Shown here: in pieces, positions 1 through 9,500 of the stretch
Position numbering within the stretch: position 1 is the stretch's first letter
Layout of the letters: each line of letters opens with the position of its first letter
Source of the DNA: Frankia torreyi
GTDB lineage: Bacteria > Actinomycetota > Actinomycetes > Frankiales > Frankiaceae
NCBI RefSeq assembly: GCF_000948395.1
Contig: NZ_JYFN01000015.1
Span: 26,049-77,455, forward strand
Length of the DNA: 51,407 bases
Reading direction: 5' to 3'
Program-made: the position numbers and the translations under genes
Notes under the pieces: model-generated
The model's database searches: none
What the model was told of the DNA's origin: nothing
The model's input: the letters and a program-made list of their open reading frames with translations, nothing else

Positions 1-435
1 CTCGGTGTCCCGGCTGGCGATCACCGAGCCGGCCTTCGCGACGATGCGCTGGGCGACCTGGCCCATCTCCAGCATGGTCGCGCGCAGCTCCGGCGGGATC
101 GCCCGGCCCGGGTACCGGCGGCGCGCCACCTTCGCCACGTGCAGCGCCAGGTCGCCCATCCGCTCCAGGTCGGCGACGATCCGCAGGGTGGTGACCATCA
201 TCCGCAGGTCGGTGGCGACCGGAGCCTGGCGCGCCATGACGTCGAACGCGCGTTCCTCGATCTCGTTGCGCAACAGGTCGACCGTCTCGTCCCCGCTGAT
301 GACGTTCTCGGCGAGCTGGAGGTCGGCGTCGAGGAGGGCGGTCGTCGCCCGGGCCATGGCCGAGGCGACCAGGTTGGTCATCTCGATCAGGGACTGGTTG
401 ATGCTTTCGAGTTCATCGGTGAAGGCGTCCCGCAC
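1..435 (-). CDS. phoU: Phosphate signalling protein PhoU (partial, N-terminal part)
   Basis: The gene runs off the left edge; 145 N-terminal residues are visible, beginning VRDAFTDELESINQSLIEM. PhoU is a cytoplasmic helical protein that couples the Pst phosphate transporter to the PhoR kinase. The visible part is one PhoU three-helix repeat, with the family pattern of an ERAFDVMARQAPVATDLRMM stretch followed by RIVADLERMGDLALHVAKVA. The start is the GTG at 435, preceded by a strong AGGAGG (complement of 441-450). It is divergent from the kinase/regulator pair at 802-2822, the arrangement known for phoU/phoRP in Streptomyces and for the senX3-regX3 neighbourhood in mycobacteria. The total length cannot be judged. 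Confidence 0.93.
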   Translation of the reverse strand, partial: MRDAFTDELESINQSLIEMTNLVASAMARATTALLDADLQLAENVISGDETVDLLRNEIEERAFDVMARQAPVATDLRMMVTTLRIVADLERMGDLALHVAKVARRRYPGRAIPPELRATMLEMGQVAQRIVAKAGSVIASRDTE

Positions 436-801
436 GGACGGCTCCTCCTGTTCGCTAGTGGGCCGGGGGGGCGGCTGTGGGGTGCTGGGCGGCTGTCGGG
501 ATGGGGCTTGAACCGAACTAACCGAACTATGGGACGAATCGCCGCGATCGCGATGACGGCGCTGTGTCGCGCCGAACCTCGACGATGATGCGCACCCCTC
601 GCGGTCCGGTGAACATCGACGATAGGTCCGATGAACAACTGGCGACCATCGGCGGTGGAGGCTTGCAGAGCGATGCCCGGGCGGCATGTAGGCACCTAGC
701 ATGCGGCGAGTGGGTGACAGGTCGGCGGATGCCGTGACAACCGGTGCACACCACACCGAGCCGCCCCCGCCCACCGGGCGGCCCGACACGATGGATGGAC
801 G
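436..801. other. Divergent phoU / phoR-phoP intergenic region
   Basis: This 366-bp gap separates the two divergent start codons and carries no convincing gene. It holds a PHO-box-like array at 604-636, a short palindrome with arms ATGCC/GGCAT at 673-687, a possible -10 element TAGCAT at 697-702 reading towards the kinase, and a tandem 9-mer pair at about 513-530 (GAACCGAAC, TAACCGAAC). Confidence 0.7.
604..636 (-). promoter_or_regulatory. PHO box (PhoP direct-repeat operator)
   Basis: On the minus strand two close matches to the actinobacterial PhoP half-unit GTTCACCnnnn occur: GTTCATCGGAC (626-636) and GTTCACCGGAC (604-614). They start exactly 22 bp apart, that is two 11-bp turns, with a degenerate unit between them. 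The 11-bp phasing is the known layout of PHO boxes in the Streptomyces phoU-phoRP promoter region. It predicts autoregulation of both divergent transcripts by the regulator at 2142-2822. The match and spacing are seen; binding is inferred. Confidence 0.7.
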
Positions 802-2145
802 ATGACGGTGGTACCCGGCAGCAGCGCCCCGCCAACCGGCCCCGACGGGGGCGCGGACGGTGGGACGATGCTGCCCGCGAAGCTGGTCCGCCGGGTCATC
901 TCCGGCCTGCCGACCGGCCTGATCGTCCTGGACGCCAGCGACCGGGTCGTCCTGGTCAACACGGTCGCGAGGCGGATGGGCGTGGTCGACTCCGATGAGC
1001 TCGCGGTGGCGGAGCTGGCCGAGCTGGTGCGGGCGACCCGGGGGGCGGGCAGCGCCCGGGAGCGCCAGATCGACCTGCCCCCGGTACCCGAGCCGCCGCT
1101 GACCCGACCCCGGCCCGACCAGGAGGGCGTGGCCGTCCGCGCGCGGGCCCGCCTGCTGGACTCGTCCGGTCATGTCGCCGTCATTTTGGATGACATCACG
1201 GAGTCGCGCCGGGTCGAGGCGGTGCGGCGGGACTTCGTCGCCAACGTCAGCCACGAGCTCAAGACGCCGGTCGGCGCGCTGCACGTCCTCGCCGAGGCGG
1301 TCGCCGCGGCCAGCGAGGACCCGGTGGCCGTGCGTCGGTTCGCCTCCCGGATGACGCACGAGTCGGCCCGGCTCGCCCGGCTGGTGCAGGAGATCATCGA
1401 CCTGTCCCGGCTGCAGGGCGCCGAACCGCTGCCCGACCTGCGGCCGCTGCCGACGGCGGCGCTGCTCGCCGAGGCGGTCGACCGCACCCGGCTCGTCGCC
1501 CAGGCGCAGGCGATCTCCATCGCGGTGATCGGCGACGGCGAGCTGCAGGTGCTCGGCGACGAGAACCAGCTCGTCACCGCGGTGGCGAACCTCCTGGACA
1601 ACGCGATCAGCTACTCGCCGCGCGGCACCCGGGTGGTGCTCGGCGTGCGCCGCAGCGGGACGACCGTGGAGATCTCGGTCGCCGACGAGGGCATCGGGAT
1701 CGCGGAGAAGGATCTCGAGCGGGTCTTCGAGCGGTTCTACCGCGCGGACCCGGCCCGCTCCCGGGCGACGGGCGGGACGGGGCTCGGCCTCGCGATCGTC
1801 AAGCACATCGCCACCAATCACGGTGGGTCGGTGACCGTGTGGAGCGCGGAGGGTGCGGGGTCCACGTTCACCCTGCGGCTGCCGCTGTTCACCGGTCCGG
1901 CGCCGTCGTTCACCTTCGAGGACCGCCGCGCTGCGGCGACAACCCGATCCAAGACCCCCGACGCGGAGGGCGCGACGGGTGGTCATCCCGACATCATCGC
2001 CGGTGCCGATGCGGGGGATGCGGGCGGTGCGGGTGGCGGCGGTGGCGGGAGCAAGGCCGGCGGGGCGGCGCCCCGCCCCGCCGGGAACAGGAAGCGGTCC
2101 GGGTCTGCCGGTCCGTCCGATGTGACAGGGGGAGCGAACAGGTGA
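802..2145 (+). CDS. phoR: Phosphate-responsive sensor histidine kinase (PhoR/SenX3 type)
   Basis: This 447-residue histidine kinase autophosphorylates on His and passes the phosphate to the regulator encoded immediately downstream. A PAS-like segment (about 25-130) is followed by a HisKA domain with the H-box FVANVSHELKTPVGALHVL (about 145-165), then a HATPase_c domain with N-box NLLDNAISYSP, G1 box DEGIGIAEKD, the F-box ERFYRADPARSR and G2 box GGTGLGLAIV. The HisKA/HATPase sequence closely follows mycobacterial SenX3. Unlike SenX3 there is no transmembrane segment before the PAS: an in-frame TGA lies at 715-717 and nothing hydrophobic is encoded between it and 802. A Gly/Ala-rich tail (about 375-447) ends the protein. 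The stop overlaps the next start by 4 bp (GTGA). Confidence 0.9.
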   Translation: MTVVPGSSAPPTGPDGGADGGTMLPAKLVRRVISGLPTGLIVLDASDRVVLVNTVARRMGVVDSDELAVAELAELVRATRGAGSARERQIDLPPVPEPPLTRPRPDQEGVAVRARARLLDSSGHVAVILDDITESRRVEAVRRDFVANVSHELKTPVGALHVLAEAVAAASEDPVAVRRFASRMTHESARLARLVQEIIDLSRLQGAEPLPDLRPLPTAALLAEAVDRTRLVAQAQAISIAVIGDGELQVLGDENQLVTAVANLLDNAISYSPRGTRVVLGVRRSGTTVEISVADEGIGIAEKDLERVFERFYRADPARSRATGGTGLGLAIVKHIATNHGGSVTVWSAEGAGSTFTLRLPLFTGPAPSFTFEDRRAAATTRSKTPDAEGATGGHPDIIAGADAGDAGGAGGGGGGSKAGGAAPRPAGNRKRSGSAGPSDVTGGANR

Positions 2146-2822
2146 CGCGGCTGCTCGTGGTCGAGGACGAGGAGTCCTTCTCCGATGCGTTGTCCTTCAT
2201 GCTGGAACGGGAGGGCTTCGAGGTGGGGGTCGTCGCCGACGGCCCCAGCGCGCTGGCCGAGTTCGACCGGCGCGGTGCCGATCTCGTCCTGCTCGATCTC
2301 ATGCTGCCCGGCCTGTCCGGCACCGAGGTGTGCCGCACGCTGCGGACCCGGTCCAGCGTGCCGATCATCATGTTGACCGCGCGGGACAGCGAGATCGACA
2401 AGGTGCTCGGCCTGGAGCTCGGCGCGGACGACTACGTCACCAAGCCGTTCTCGGCCCGCGAGCTCGTCGCCCGGATCCGGGCCGTGCTGCGCCGCCGGTC
2501 GGAGACGGAGGAGGTCGCGGAGGCCACGCTGGAGGCCGGACCGGTCCGGATGGACGTCGAACGGCACGTCGTCACGGTCGACGGCAGCACGGTCACCCTC
2601 CCGCTCAAGGAGTTCGAACTCCTCGAGATGTTCCTACGCAACGCCGGGCGGGTACTCACGCGGGGTCAGTTGATCGACCGGGTGTGGGGCTCGGACTACG
2701 TGGGTGACACGAAGACCCTGGACGTACATGTCAAGAGGCTGCGGACGAAGATTGAGCGCGAACCCGGGAATCCGCGGCACCTGGTGACCGTGCGGGGCCT
2801 GGGCTACAAGTTCGAGCCGTGA
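2142..2822 (+). CDS. phoP: OmpR-family response regulator (PhoP/RegX3 type)
   Basis: This is a 226-residue DNA-binding response regulator of phosphate starvation. The receiver domain (1-120) shows the acidic pair E8/D9, the phosphoacceptor D52 in LLDLMLPG and the conserved K101 in TKPF. The C-terminal winged helix (about 130-226) has the OmpR signature LKEFELLEMFLRNAGRVLTR and ends LVTVRGLGYKFEP. The GTG at 2142, behind GGGGGAGCG, is chosen as start because it gives the normal receiver N-terminus VTRLLVVEDEE; the reading frame stays open upstream inside the kinase gene but in the wrong frame for that gene. It overlaps the kinase by 4 bp, implying translational coupling. The likely operator is the PHO box at 604-636. 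Confidence 0.94.
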   Translation: MTRLLVVEDEESFSDALSFMLEREGFEVGVVADGPSALAEFDRRGADLVLLDLMLPGLSGTEVCRTLRTRSSVPIIMLTARDSEIDKVLGLELGADDYVTKPFSARELVARIRAVLRRRSETEEVAEATLEAGPVRMDVERHVVTVDGSTVTLPLKEFELLEMFLRNAGRVLTRGQLIDRVWGSDYVGDTKTLDVHVKRLRTKIEREPGNPRHLVTVRGLGYKFEP

Positions 2823-3140
2823 TCAGGTAGGTCGCGGCTGGAGGGGGGCGGTGTTCAGGTGCTCGGTGGCGTGCGTCCGACAGGGTGGTTCCCGCTCGGG
2901 GCCAGCCGTACGACCTCTCGCGCCGAGCCTGCCGCGCAGAGTCAGGACTCCGCGGGAGACCGCGAGGCGGCCCGTGGCCGGCAGGACGTCGAGGCCCGGG
3001 ACGCCGCCGAGGTCGGGCCGATCGGGCTGGTCGGGCCGGTCGGCGCGGCCGTGGCGGTGGTCGGCGGCCCGCCTCCGTCCGTGCCCGCGCGGCCCGCGGT
3101 CGACGTGAGCCCGCTGCCGGTGGGCCCCCATCCCGGTCCG
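2823..3140. other. Spacer before ppx, possible N-terminal extension
   Basis: This 318-bp stretch lies between the regulator stop and the preferred ppx start. The ppx frame is open back to about 2859, but the encoded sequence is Ala/Gly/Pro-rich with no match to the phosphatase family. It contains an imperfect 9-12 bp repeat at about 3012-3045 (GGGCCGATC, GGGCTGGTC, GGGCCGGTC). No other gene or RNA is seen. Confidence 0.5.
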
Positions 3141-4076
3141 ATGCGGCTCGGTGTGATCGACATCGGATCGAACACCGTCCATCTGCTGGTCGTGGATGCC
3201 CATCGAGGTGGGCAGCCGCAGCCGGCGGCCAGCGTGCGGGCTCCGCTGCGGCTGGTCGAGCTGCTCGACGCCGACGGATCGCTCGGGCCCGACGGCGAGC
3301 GTGATCTGACCGCCTGCGTGCTGGACATGCGCCAGCAGGCGGACGCCCTCGGGGTGCACGACCTCGCCGCCTTCGCGACCTCGGCCCTGCGCGACGCGAC
3401 CAACGGCGAGCAGGTGCTGGACCGGGTCAAGGGGGCGACCGGGATCGCGATCGGGGTCCTGCCGGGCGAGGAGGAGGCCAGGCTCACCTTCCTCGCCGTG
3501 CGGCGCTGGTTCGGCTGGAGCGCCGGGCGGCTGCTGGCCCTGGACATCGGTGGCGGCTCCCTGGAGATCGGCGCCGGCATGCACGAGGACCCGGAGGTGG
3601 TCGCCTCGCTGCCGTTGGGCGCCAGCCGGCTCAGCCGGGACTGGCTGGCCGACAACGACCCGCCCAAGCGGGCTGAGCTCGCCGAGTTGCGGCGCTACGT
3701 GCGGGCGCAGATCGCGCCGGTCGTCGGCACGATCTACCACCTCGGCGAGCACACCCGGGCGGTGGCCACGTCGAAGACGTTCCGCTCGCTGGCGCGCATC
3801 GCCGGCGCCGAGCCCTACAGCCGCGGGCCGTACACCCGCCGGGTGCTGCGCCGCGACGATCTCACCGAGGTCGTGGCGAGGCTGTCCCGCATGCCGGTCG
3901 AGGAGCGGGTCGGACTGCCGGGCGTCTCCGCGTCGCGGGCGGGGCAGCTCGTCGCCGGCGCCGTCGTCGCCGCCGAGGCACTCGACCTGTTCAGCATCGA
4001 CGAGGTGGAGATCTGTCCCTGGGCGCTGAGGGAGGGCGTCATCCTGCGTCGCCTCGACTGGCTCACCTCGGCCTGA
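3141..4076 (+). CDS. ppx: Exopolyphosphatase / GppA-family phosphatase
   Basis: This 311-residue member of the Ppx/GppA sugar-kinase-fold family hydrolyses polyphosphate or (p)ppGpp-type nucleotides; the single-domain short form matches mycobacterial Rv0496 (Ppx1). It begins MRLGVIDIGSNTVHLLVVDA, the phosphate-1 motif, and carries the second phosphate loop LLALDIGGGSLEI near 135-147, preceded by the catalytic-region LPGEEEARL. The ATG at 3141 gives the standard family N-terminus; in-frame GTG 3105 is possible. No clear Shine-Dalgarno precedes either. Position after the phosphate two-component pair matches mycobacterial gene order and fits a role in phosphate/polyphosphate balance. Confidence 0.88.
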   Translation: MRLGVIDIGSNTVHLLVVDAHRGGQPQPAASVRAPLRLVELLDADGSLGPDGERDLTACVLDMRQQADALGVHDLAAFATSALRDATNGEQVLDRVKGATGIAIGVLPGEEEARLTFLAVRRWFGWSAGRLLALDIGGGSLEIGAGMHEDPEVVASLPLGASRLSRDWLADNDPPKRAELAELRRYVRAQIAPVVGTIYHLGEHTRAVATSKTFRSLARIAGAEPYSRGPYTRRVLRRDDLTEVVARLSRMPVEERVGLPGVSASRAGQLVAGAVVAAEALDLFSIDEVEICPWALREGVILRRLDWLTSA

Positions 4077-4405
4077 GCCGCCTGCCGGCCCTCGGCCCTC
4101 GGCCTGCCTGCCTCCCACTTCCTTCCTTGCCCTTCGGGGGAGCAGTATCCGGTTCGTCCCCCAAAAGGGCAAGGTAGCCCGGCCTCAGGGAGGCGGACGG
4201 GGCAGCGGATAGAGGTAGATGTCCGGTTGCGGGTGAAGCGCTGTAGCGGCACGATAACGGGATGTTGCCGTTGTCGCAGGCGATGTGGGGCTACGCACCC
4301 TCGTCCGGCGGACATCGGAGCGAGCGGGTTCGCGACGATGGCCTAGCCTGGAGGAGGGGAACGGTCGAGCAGACCGGTGCCCGGTCCGTACGGCAGGGAG
4401 ATGGT
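4077..4405. other. Intergenic region ppx to TIM-barrel gene
   Basis: A 329-bp gap holding the palindromic repeat at 4122-4174. The downstream gene's frame stays open back to 4262, but codon use there (ATG TTG CCG TTG, AGG AGG GGA, GTA) is unlike the rest of the window, so this is probably leader. No other gene is seen. Confidence 0.55.
4122..4174. repeat. Palindromic intergenic repeat, copy A
   Basis: This 53-bp element is bounded by perfect 10-bp inverted arms, CCTTGCCCTT (4125-4134) and AAGGGCAAGG (4165-4174), with inner GGGGG (4136-4140) and CCCCC (4158-4162) extending the stem. A second copy lies at 45348-45403 with the same left end, same arms and a similar loop. It sits 45 bp after the ppx stop and could act as a hairpin terminator, but two related copies 41 kb apart suggest a dispersed repeat family. 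Confidence 0.75.
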
Positions 4406-5410
4406 TTGCAGGCGTCGCATGAGGATGCGTGGCCGGTGCCGCCGGTCGCGATGGCCCCCGCCCAGGTGCCGCCGGAGCGGGCCGCTCCCGTCGCGGCCGC
4501 GCCCGCGGCCGCCCGGCCCCCCCGGCCCGCGGTCGCCCGAGCCCCCCGGTCCGCGGTCGTCCTGCCGCGCGGCGCCCCTGTCCCCGCACCCACCCCGCCC
4601 AGCGCGCGGGTTGCGCTGTCCACCGCCTCGACCTACCCGGAGTCCACGGCGTCCGCCTTCGAGATGGCCGCGCGGCTGGGCTACGACGGTGTCGAGATCA
4701 TGGTCTGGACGGACCCGGTCAGCCAGGACCCGGAGGCGCTGCGCCGGCTGGTCGATTACCACGGCATCCCGATCCTGGCGATCCACGCGCCGTGCCTGCT
4801 GCTCACCCAGCGGGTCTGGGGCACCGACCCGTGGGCGAAGCTGGTGCGGGCGCGCACCGTCGCCGAGACGCTCGGCGCTCCGACGGTCGTCGTCCACCCG
4901 CCGTTCCGCTGGCAGCGGGACTATGCCCGGGAGTTCGTGACGGGCATCGAGCGGATGGCCGGGGAGACCGACGTGCGGTTCGCGGTGGAGAACATGTTCC
5001 CGCTGCGCGCCCGCGGCCGGGAGGTGTCCGCGTACGCGCCGGACTGGTCGCCGGTCGAGGACGACTACGCCCACGTCACCCTCGATCTGTCGCACACGAG
5101 CGTGTCGCGCTCGGACCCGATCGCGCTGGCCGGCGTCCTCGGTGAGCGGCTGGTCCACGTGCACATGGCCGACGGTCTCGGGTCGGCCAAGGACGAGCAC
5201 CTTGTCCCCGGCCGTGGCACGCAGCCCTGCGCCGAACTGCTCGAGCTGCTGGCTACCGGCAGTTTCGACGGGACGATCGTCGTCGAGATCAACACGCGAC
5301 GCGCCGAGTCGCGCGCCCAGCGGGAGGCCGACCTGGCCGAGGCGCTCGCGTTCACCCGGCTGCACTTCGCCGCGCCGTCCGCCGCAGGACTTCATCACAC
5401 CTACGGCTGA
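4406..5410 (+). CDS. Sugar phosphate isomerase/epimerase-like TIM barrel protein
   Basis: This is an AP-endonuclease-2/xylose-isomerase-like TIM barrel, homologous to mycobacterial Rv0498; substrate unknown. The conserved core starts about residue 67 with [20 protein letters not shown], followed by [58 protein letters not shown], the [10 protein letters not shown] loop and IVVEINTRR, which together supply the usual His/Glu/Asp metal ligands. The first ~65 residues are Pro/Ala-rich and unconserved. The start chosen is TTG 4406 behind AGGGAG; ATG 4451 would also keep the whole core. It follows ppx as in mycobacteria. Confidence 0.8.
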   Translation: MQASHEDAWPVPPVAMAPAQVPPERAAPVAAAPAAARPPRPAVARAPRSAVVLPRGAPVPAPTPPSARVALSTASTYPESTASAFEMAARLGYDGVEIMVWTDPVSQDPEALRRLVDYHGIPILAIHAPCLLLTQRVWGTDPWAKLVRARTVAETLGAPTVVVHPPFRWQRDYAREFVTGIERMAGETDVRFAVENMFPLRARGREVSAYAPDWSPVEDDYAHVTLDLSHTSVSRSDPIALAGVLGERLVHVHMADGLGSAKDEHLVPGRGTQPCAELLELLATGSFDGTIVVEINTRRAESRAQREADLAEALAFTRLHFAAPSAAGLHHTYG

Positions 5411-5441
5411 CACGTCGGCGGTTAGTCGCCACCATAGTGGC

Positions 5442-6212
5442 ATGTCCCGAGGACGGACCCCGACCGGCTCGTTGTTCGACCCGCTGGCGGAGGCCTATGC
5501 TGCCGCCCGGCCGAGCTATCCCGAGCATGTCTTCGGCGACATCGAAAGGATTCTGGGCCGTCCGCTGGCGGGGACGGATGTCATCGACGTGGGCGCCGGC
5601 ACCGGGATCGCCACCCGGCTGCTTCTCGCCCGCGGCGCGCGCGTCGTCGCGGTGGAGCCCGGTCCGAGCATGCTCGCCCGGTTACTCGACCGCAGCCCCG
5701 GCCTGCCCGCCGTCCGGGGTGACGGGGAGGCGTTGCCGCTGCGGGCGGGGATTGCCGACCTGGTCTGCTACGCGCAGGCCTGGCACTGGGTGGACGTGCC
5801 GGTCGCCGCGGCGGAGGCCGCGCGGGTGCTGCGCCCGGGCGGCGCGATCGCCGTCTGGTGGAACGACGTCGACGCGGCGGAGTTCCGCTGGTGGCAGCGC
5901 CAGCAGGAACGGCTGGAACGGATGAGCCCCGGCTATCGGCGCGAATACCGCGCCCGCCCGTTCGCCGACGAGCTGCGCTGGACCGGTCACTTCAGTGAGG
6001 TCGTCACCCTCACCGGGCGCTGGCACCGGCGCATCGGAATGGACGAGTACCTCACGTGGCTGCGCTCCAAGTCGTACGTCGCGGCAATCGGTGATCGCCT
6101 CGACGACTTTCTCGACGCCGAGCGTCGGACCATGCTTCGGGCCTTTCCCGACGGTGTCGTCGTCGAGCCCTTTCGCACCCTGCTGGTGATTGCGCGGATG
6201 CCGGAGGGCTGA
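5442..6212 (+). CDS. Class I SAM-dependent methyltransferase
   Basis: This is a 256-residue Methyltransf_11/25-type enzyme of unknown substrate. The SAM-binding motif I DVIDVGAGTGIATRLLLARG lies near residues 46-65, the acidic motif II is VVAVEPG, and the post-motif AQAWHWVDVPVAAAEAARVL with RPGGAIAVWWND is typical of the family annotated in actinobacteria as small-molecule methyltransferases. It starts at ATG 5442, 31 bp after the TIM-barrel gene, without a clear Shine-Dalgarno. The decayed gene at 34781-35439 is a distant relative of the same class. There is no equivalent in the mycobacterial gene order here, so it is an insertion relative to that block. Confidence 0.85.
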   Translation: MSRGRTPTGSLFDPLAEAYAAARPSYPEHVFGDIERILGRPLAGTDVIDVGAGTGIATRLLLARGARVVAVEPGPSMLARLLDRSPGLPAVRGDGEALPLRAGIADLVCYAQAWHWVDVPVAAAEAARVLRPGGAIAVWWNDVDAAEFRWWQRQQERLERMSPGYRREYRARPFADELRWTGHFSEVVTLTGRWHRRIGMDEYLTWLRSKSYVAAIGDRLDDFLDAERRTMLRAFPDGVVVEPFRTLLVIARMPEG

Positions 6213-6580
6213 GCCGCCCGCGCCGGCCCGCCGCCGGCTCGATGCGCATTCCCGAACCGGTCGGTGACGCCCCGCCGTCTTCCATGCCCTATATGTAATG
6301 AATCGAGTACTGTGGGTACAGGAAGCCGTCATGTCGCTTTCAAGACTGAGTACCCGACTTCCTCCGGATTTACCGGTCCGTTAGTCTTGCGGCGTTCGCG
6401 GGGGTGGTGTCCAACTTTGTTGGCGAAGAGCGGTGTTGCAGGTACCTCATGCTGGTCTGACCGTGATGGGCGGATCGGTGCACGGACCGCAGCGCCGTGT
6501 CCGGCCCGTCCCGGCGCCACAGGTCACCCCTGAGTCGGACGCCGACCGCCGGCGTTCCGCTAGAGGAGGCGACGGTCATC
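6213..6580. other. Leader region of the membrane acyltransferase gene
   Basis: A 368-bp gap with visibly lower GC around 6285-6425. It contains a perfect 13-bp palindrome CCAACTTTGTTGG at 6411-6423, which could be an operator or small hairpin. The downstream frame is open back to GTG 6497, but the strong ribosome site AGAGGAGG at 6562-6569 favours ATG 6581. No riboswitch class was recognised. Confidence 0.5.
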
Positions 6581-9500
6581 ATGCGGCGTGGTCCGGAACG
6601 GGCTGGAGCGGCGGACTCCTGGGCGGCGGCTACCGGCCCGATGACCTCCTGGCAGACCGGAGCGATGGATCTGCGCACGGGGGATCAGGGTGCGGGAGAT
6701 CTGCATACGGCGGATCTGCGCACGGGGGATCTGCATGCGCGGGATCCGCATTCGGGGGATCAACGTAGGGGGAACCCTCGAACGGGGGATCCGCGCGCTT
6801 CGCCCCCGCGTGCGCGGGCGGCGCGGGCCGGGCGCGAGCGCGGCGGAACGCATGACGGCGCCGGCCCGCGGCGCGGCGCCCCACCGCCGCCGCGATCGTC
6901 AGCGCCGGCCCGGCAGGCCGGAGCCTCGTCCGCGGACGCCGCCGCGAAGTTCGCCTACAACCCGGCCCTCGACGGGCTGCGGGTCGTCTGCATCTACATC
7001 ATCCTTGCCGGACACATGGGCGCGATCCATGCCAGCAACGTGGCGGTCGACGTCTTCTTCGTCCTCAGTGGATTTCTCATCACCGCGCTGCTGCTGGCTG
7101 AGCGCAGCCGGACCGGGACGATCTCCCTGGGCCGATTCCTGGTCCGGCGTGCCTACCGCCTCATGCCCGCGATGTGGGTCTACCTGCTCGTCGGGCTCGC
7201 CGTCACGGTGGCGTTCAAATGGAACGACGTCCCCTTCCGGGACGACTACATCGGCAGCGCGCTGTCCGCGTTCTTCAACGTCAACAACTGGTACAAGGTC
7301 GTGCACCCGGCGGCGGGCGGTCGCTGGCTGGCCCACGTCTGGTCGCTGTCGCTGGAGGAGCAGTTCTACCTGCTGTGGCCGGGGCTGTTCCTGCTCGTCT
7401 CCCGGTCCGCGCGGCTGCGGCCGCACCTGATCAAAATACTGCTCGCGATGATCGCGGTGTGCGCGGTGTGGACGTACACCCTCGCCAGCGGCGGCGCGCC
7501 GCACTCGCGGGTGTACCTGGCGCTCGACACCCACGTCGCCCCGCTGCTGATCGGCTGCCTGCTCGCCGTCTGGCGCGACGCCCGGCTGCGTGCCCTGGCC
7601 GAGGAGGAGCCGGTCGCCGATCCGGCCACGGGCGGACGCCGCCGCCGGCACTCTCAGCAGCCGGGAAGCAAGGTCACGCCGGTCACCTCGGCCGCCATCG
7701 AGCGCTGGACGGTGGGGCGGCGCATCGCCGACCTCGGCCTCCTCGCCGGGATCGGACTGATCCTCTTCGCCTTCCTCGGGCCGAACAAGGACACCCACGA
7801 CGCCAACTGGCTCGATCATGCGGCCTACATCCCGAGCGCCCTGCTCGGCGCGATCGTCATCCTCAGCGCCGACCTGCGCCGGGACACCGCCTGGGTTCGC
7901 CTGCTCGGCAGCCCACGGATGGCCTTCCTCGGAAAGATCACCTTCAGCATCTACCTGTGGCACTACCCGGTCATCTCGGCGGCCAACGGTCAGCTCGTGC
8001 CCCGGATCGGGCTGTGGCCCTCGGTGGTGTGCGCCGCCGCCGCCAGCACGTTCATCGCCTACTTCTCGAACCGGTTCGTCGAGAAGCCCGCGCAGCGGGC
8101 CCGCCCCACGTGGGCGGACACCCCTCGCGGACCGGCGTCGCCGAAGAGCTCCGCCAGCCGCCCAGCGCCCGAGTCGGCCGGCCGACTCGAGGGGGCTGGC
8201 CGGCTCGAGGAAGACCGGCGGCTCGAGGAAGACCGGCGGTTCGAGGACACCGGCCGCGGCGAGGACACCGCCCGGCTGGAACTCCCGGGCAACGCTGGCC
8301 GAGCCGCCGCCGACCACCGCACCGGTGGAAACAGGCGCGGCGATGCCCGGTACGCGTACCCCGGCCTCGTCGACGCCCCGCCCGTGGACTCCGGGTACGT
8401 CGAGGCGGGGTACGGCAGCGACCGCCTGGGCCGCGGCGAACCGGCTGCGGACGACCGGCGATACCCGCAGCCTGTCGGGCGTGCCGCGGGCACCGAGCCC
8501 GGTGTCCGCCGTCGGCACCCGGATCGGGATGGCGGGCGTCCCACCGCTGGCGATGACGACCGCGCCCACCGCCCGGCCGCCTACAGCTCGGCCGCCTACA
8601 GCTCGGATGCCTACAGCGACGGCCGGGATGGCGACGGTGCCTACGCGAGCGACCCGCGGACCGACCCGCGGTGGCCCGACGGGGGCCAGGATCGTGCTGG
8701 CCAGGATCGTGCCGGCCGAGGCTGGGGCGAGCAGCAACTGCCCGGCTTCTACGACCGGGACTCGGGCGGCCGCCCGAGCACCGATCCGCGCGTGGGGGGA
8801 TCGCCGGGCATCGTGGAGCCGGACACCGACGACGATGCTGACGTATGGATCGATGAGGGGTACGCGCGCCCCCGCGCCGGCTACGCGACCACGCCGGCCG
8901 ACCGGACCCGGCCACCGCACACCGGTCCGGCCGCCCACTCCGCGTCCGCCGCCCACTCCGGTCCGGTTGGCTATCCCGATTCGGCTGGCTACAGCGGTCA
9001 GACCGACTACGGCAGCCTCGGCGGCGTTGGCGGTTACAGCAGTCAGCGCGGTTACCGCAGCGTCGGGAATCACCAGGATCCCGACGGTTACGGCGCTTCA
9101 GGGGGTTATGGCGCTTCAGGGGGTTACGGCGCTTCGGGGGGTTACGGCGCTCCGGCGAGCTACGGCGCTCCGGCGGGTCACCGGGGCGCCGGCGGTTACA
9201 GCGGTCTGGGCGGTGACCCGCTGACCGGCCCGACCCCGCCGCCGGTCGGGCCCGCCTACGTGGACCATGCCTACCTTGAGGAGCCGAACTTCGGGCCGGG
9301 ACGGGAGCCGGGGGTCGACGCGGGCGAGCGGCCCTGGGTGCAGGAGTACGACTCCCACCCGGCGCGTGACCCGCTCACCTACCGCGGGCCTGGTCCGGAC
9401 CGGAGCGGCTATGCCGACGGCGGCGGGTACGACCGCGGGGCGGGTGGCGGCTGGCCGCCGGCCGTGGGCCCCGATACCGGACGCGGTACGACCGATGGTC

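Noticed and set aside
2823-4172. Long open frame on the minus strand opposite ppx
   Set aside because: It is antisense to a strongly conserved Ppx/GppA gene and encodes charged low-complexity sequence without family resemblance.
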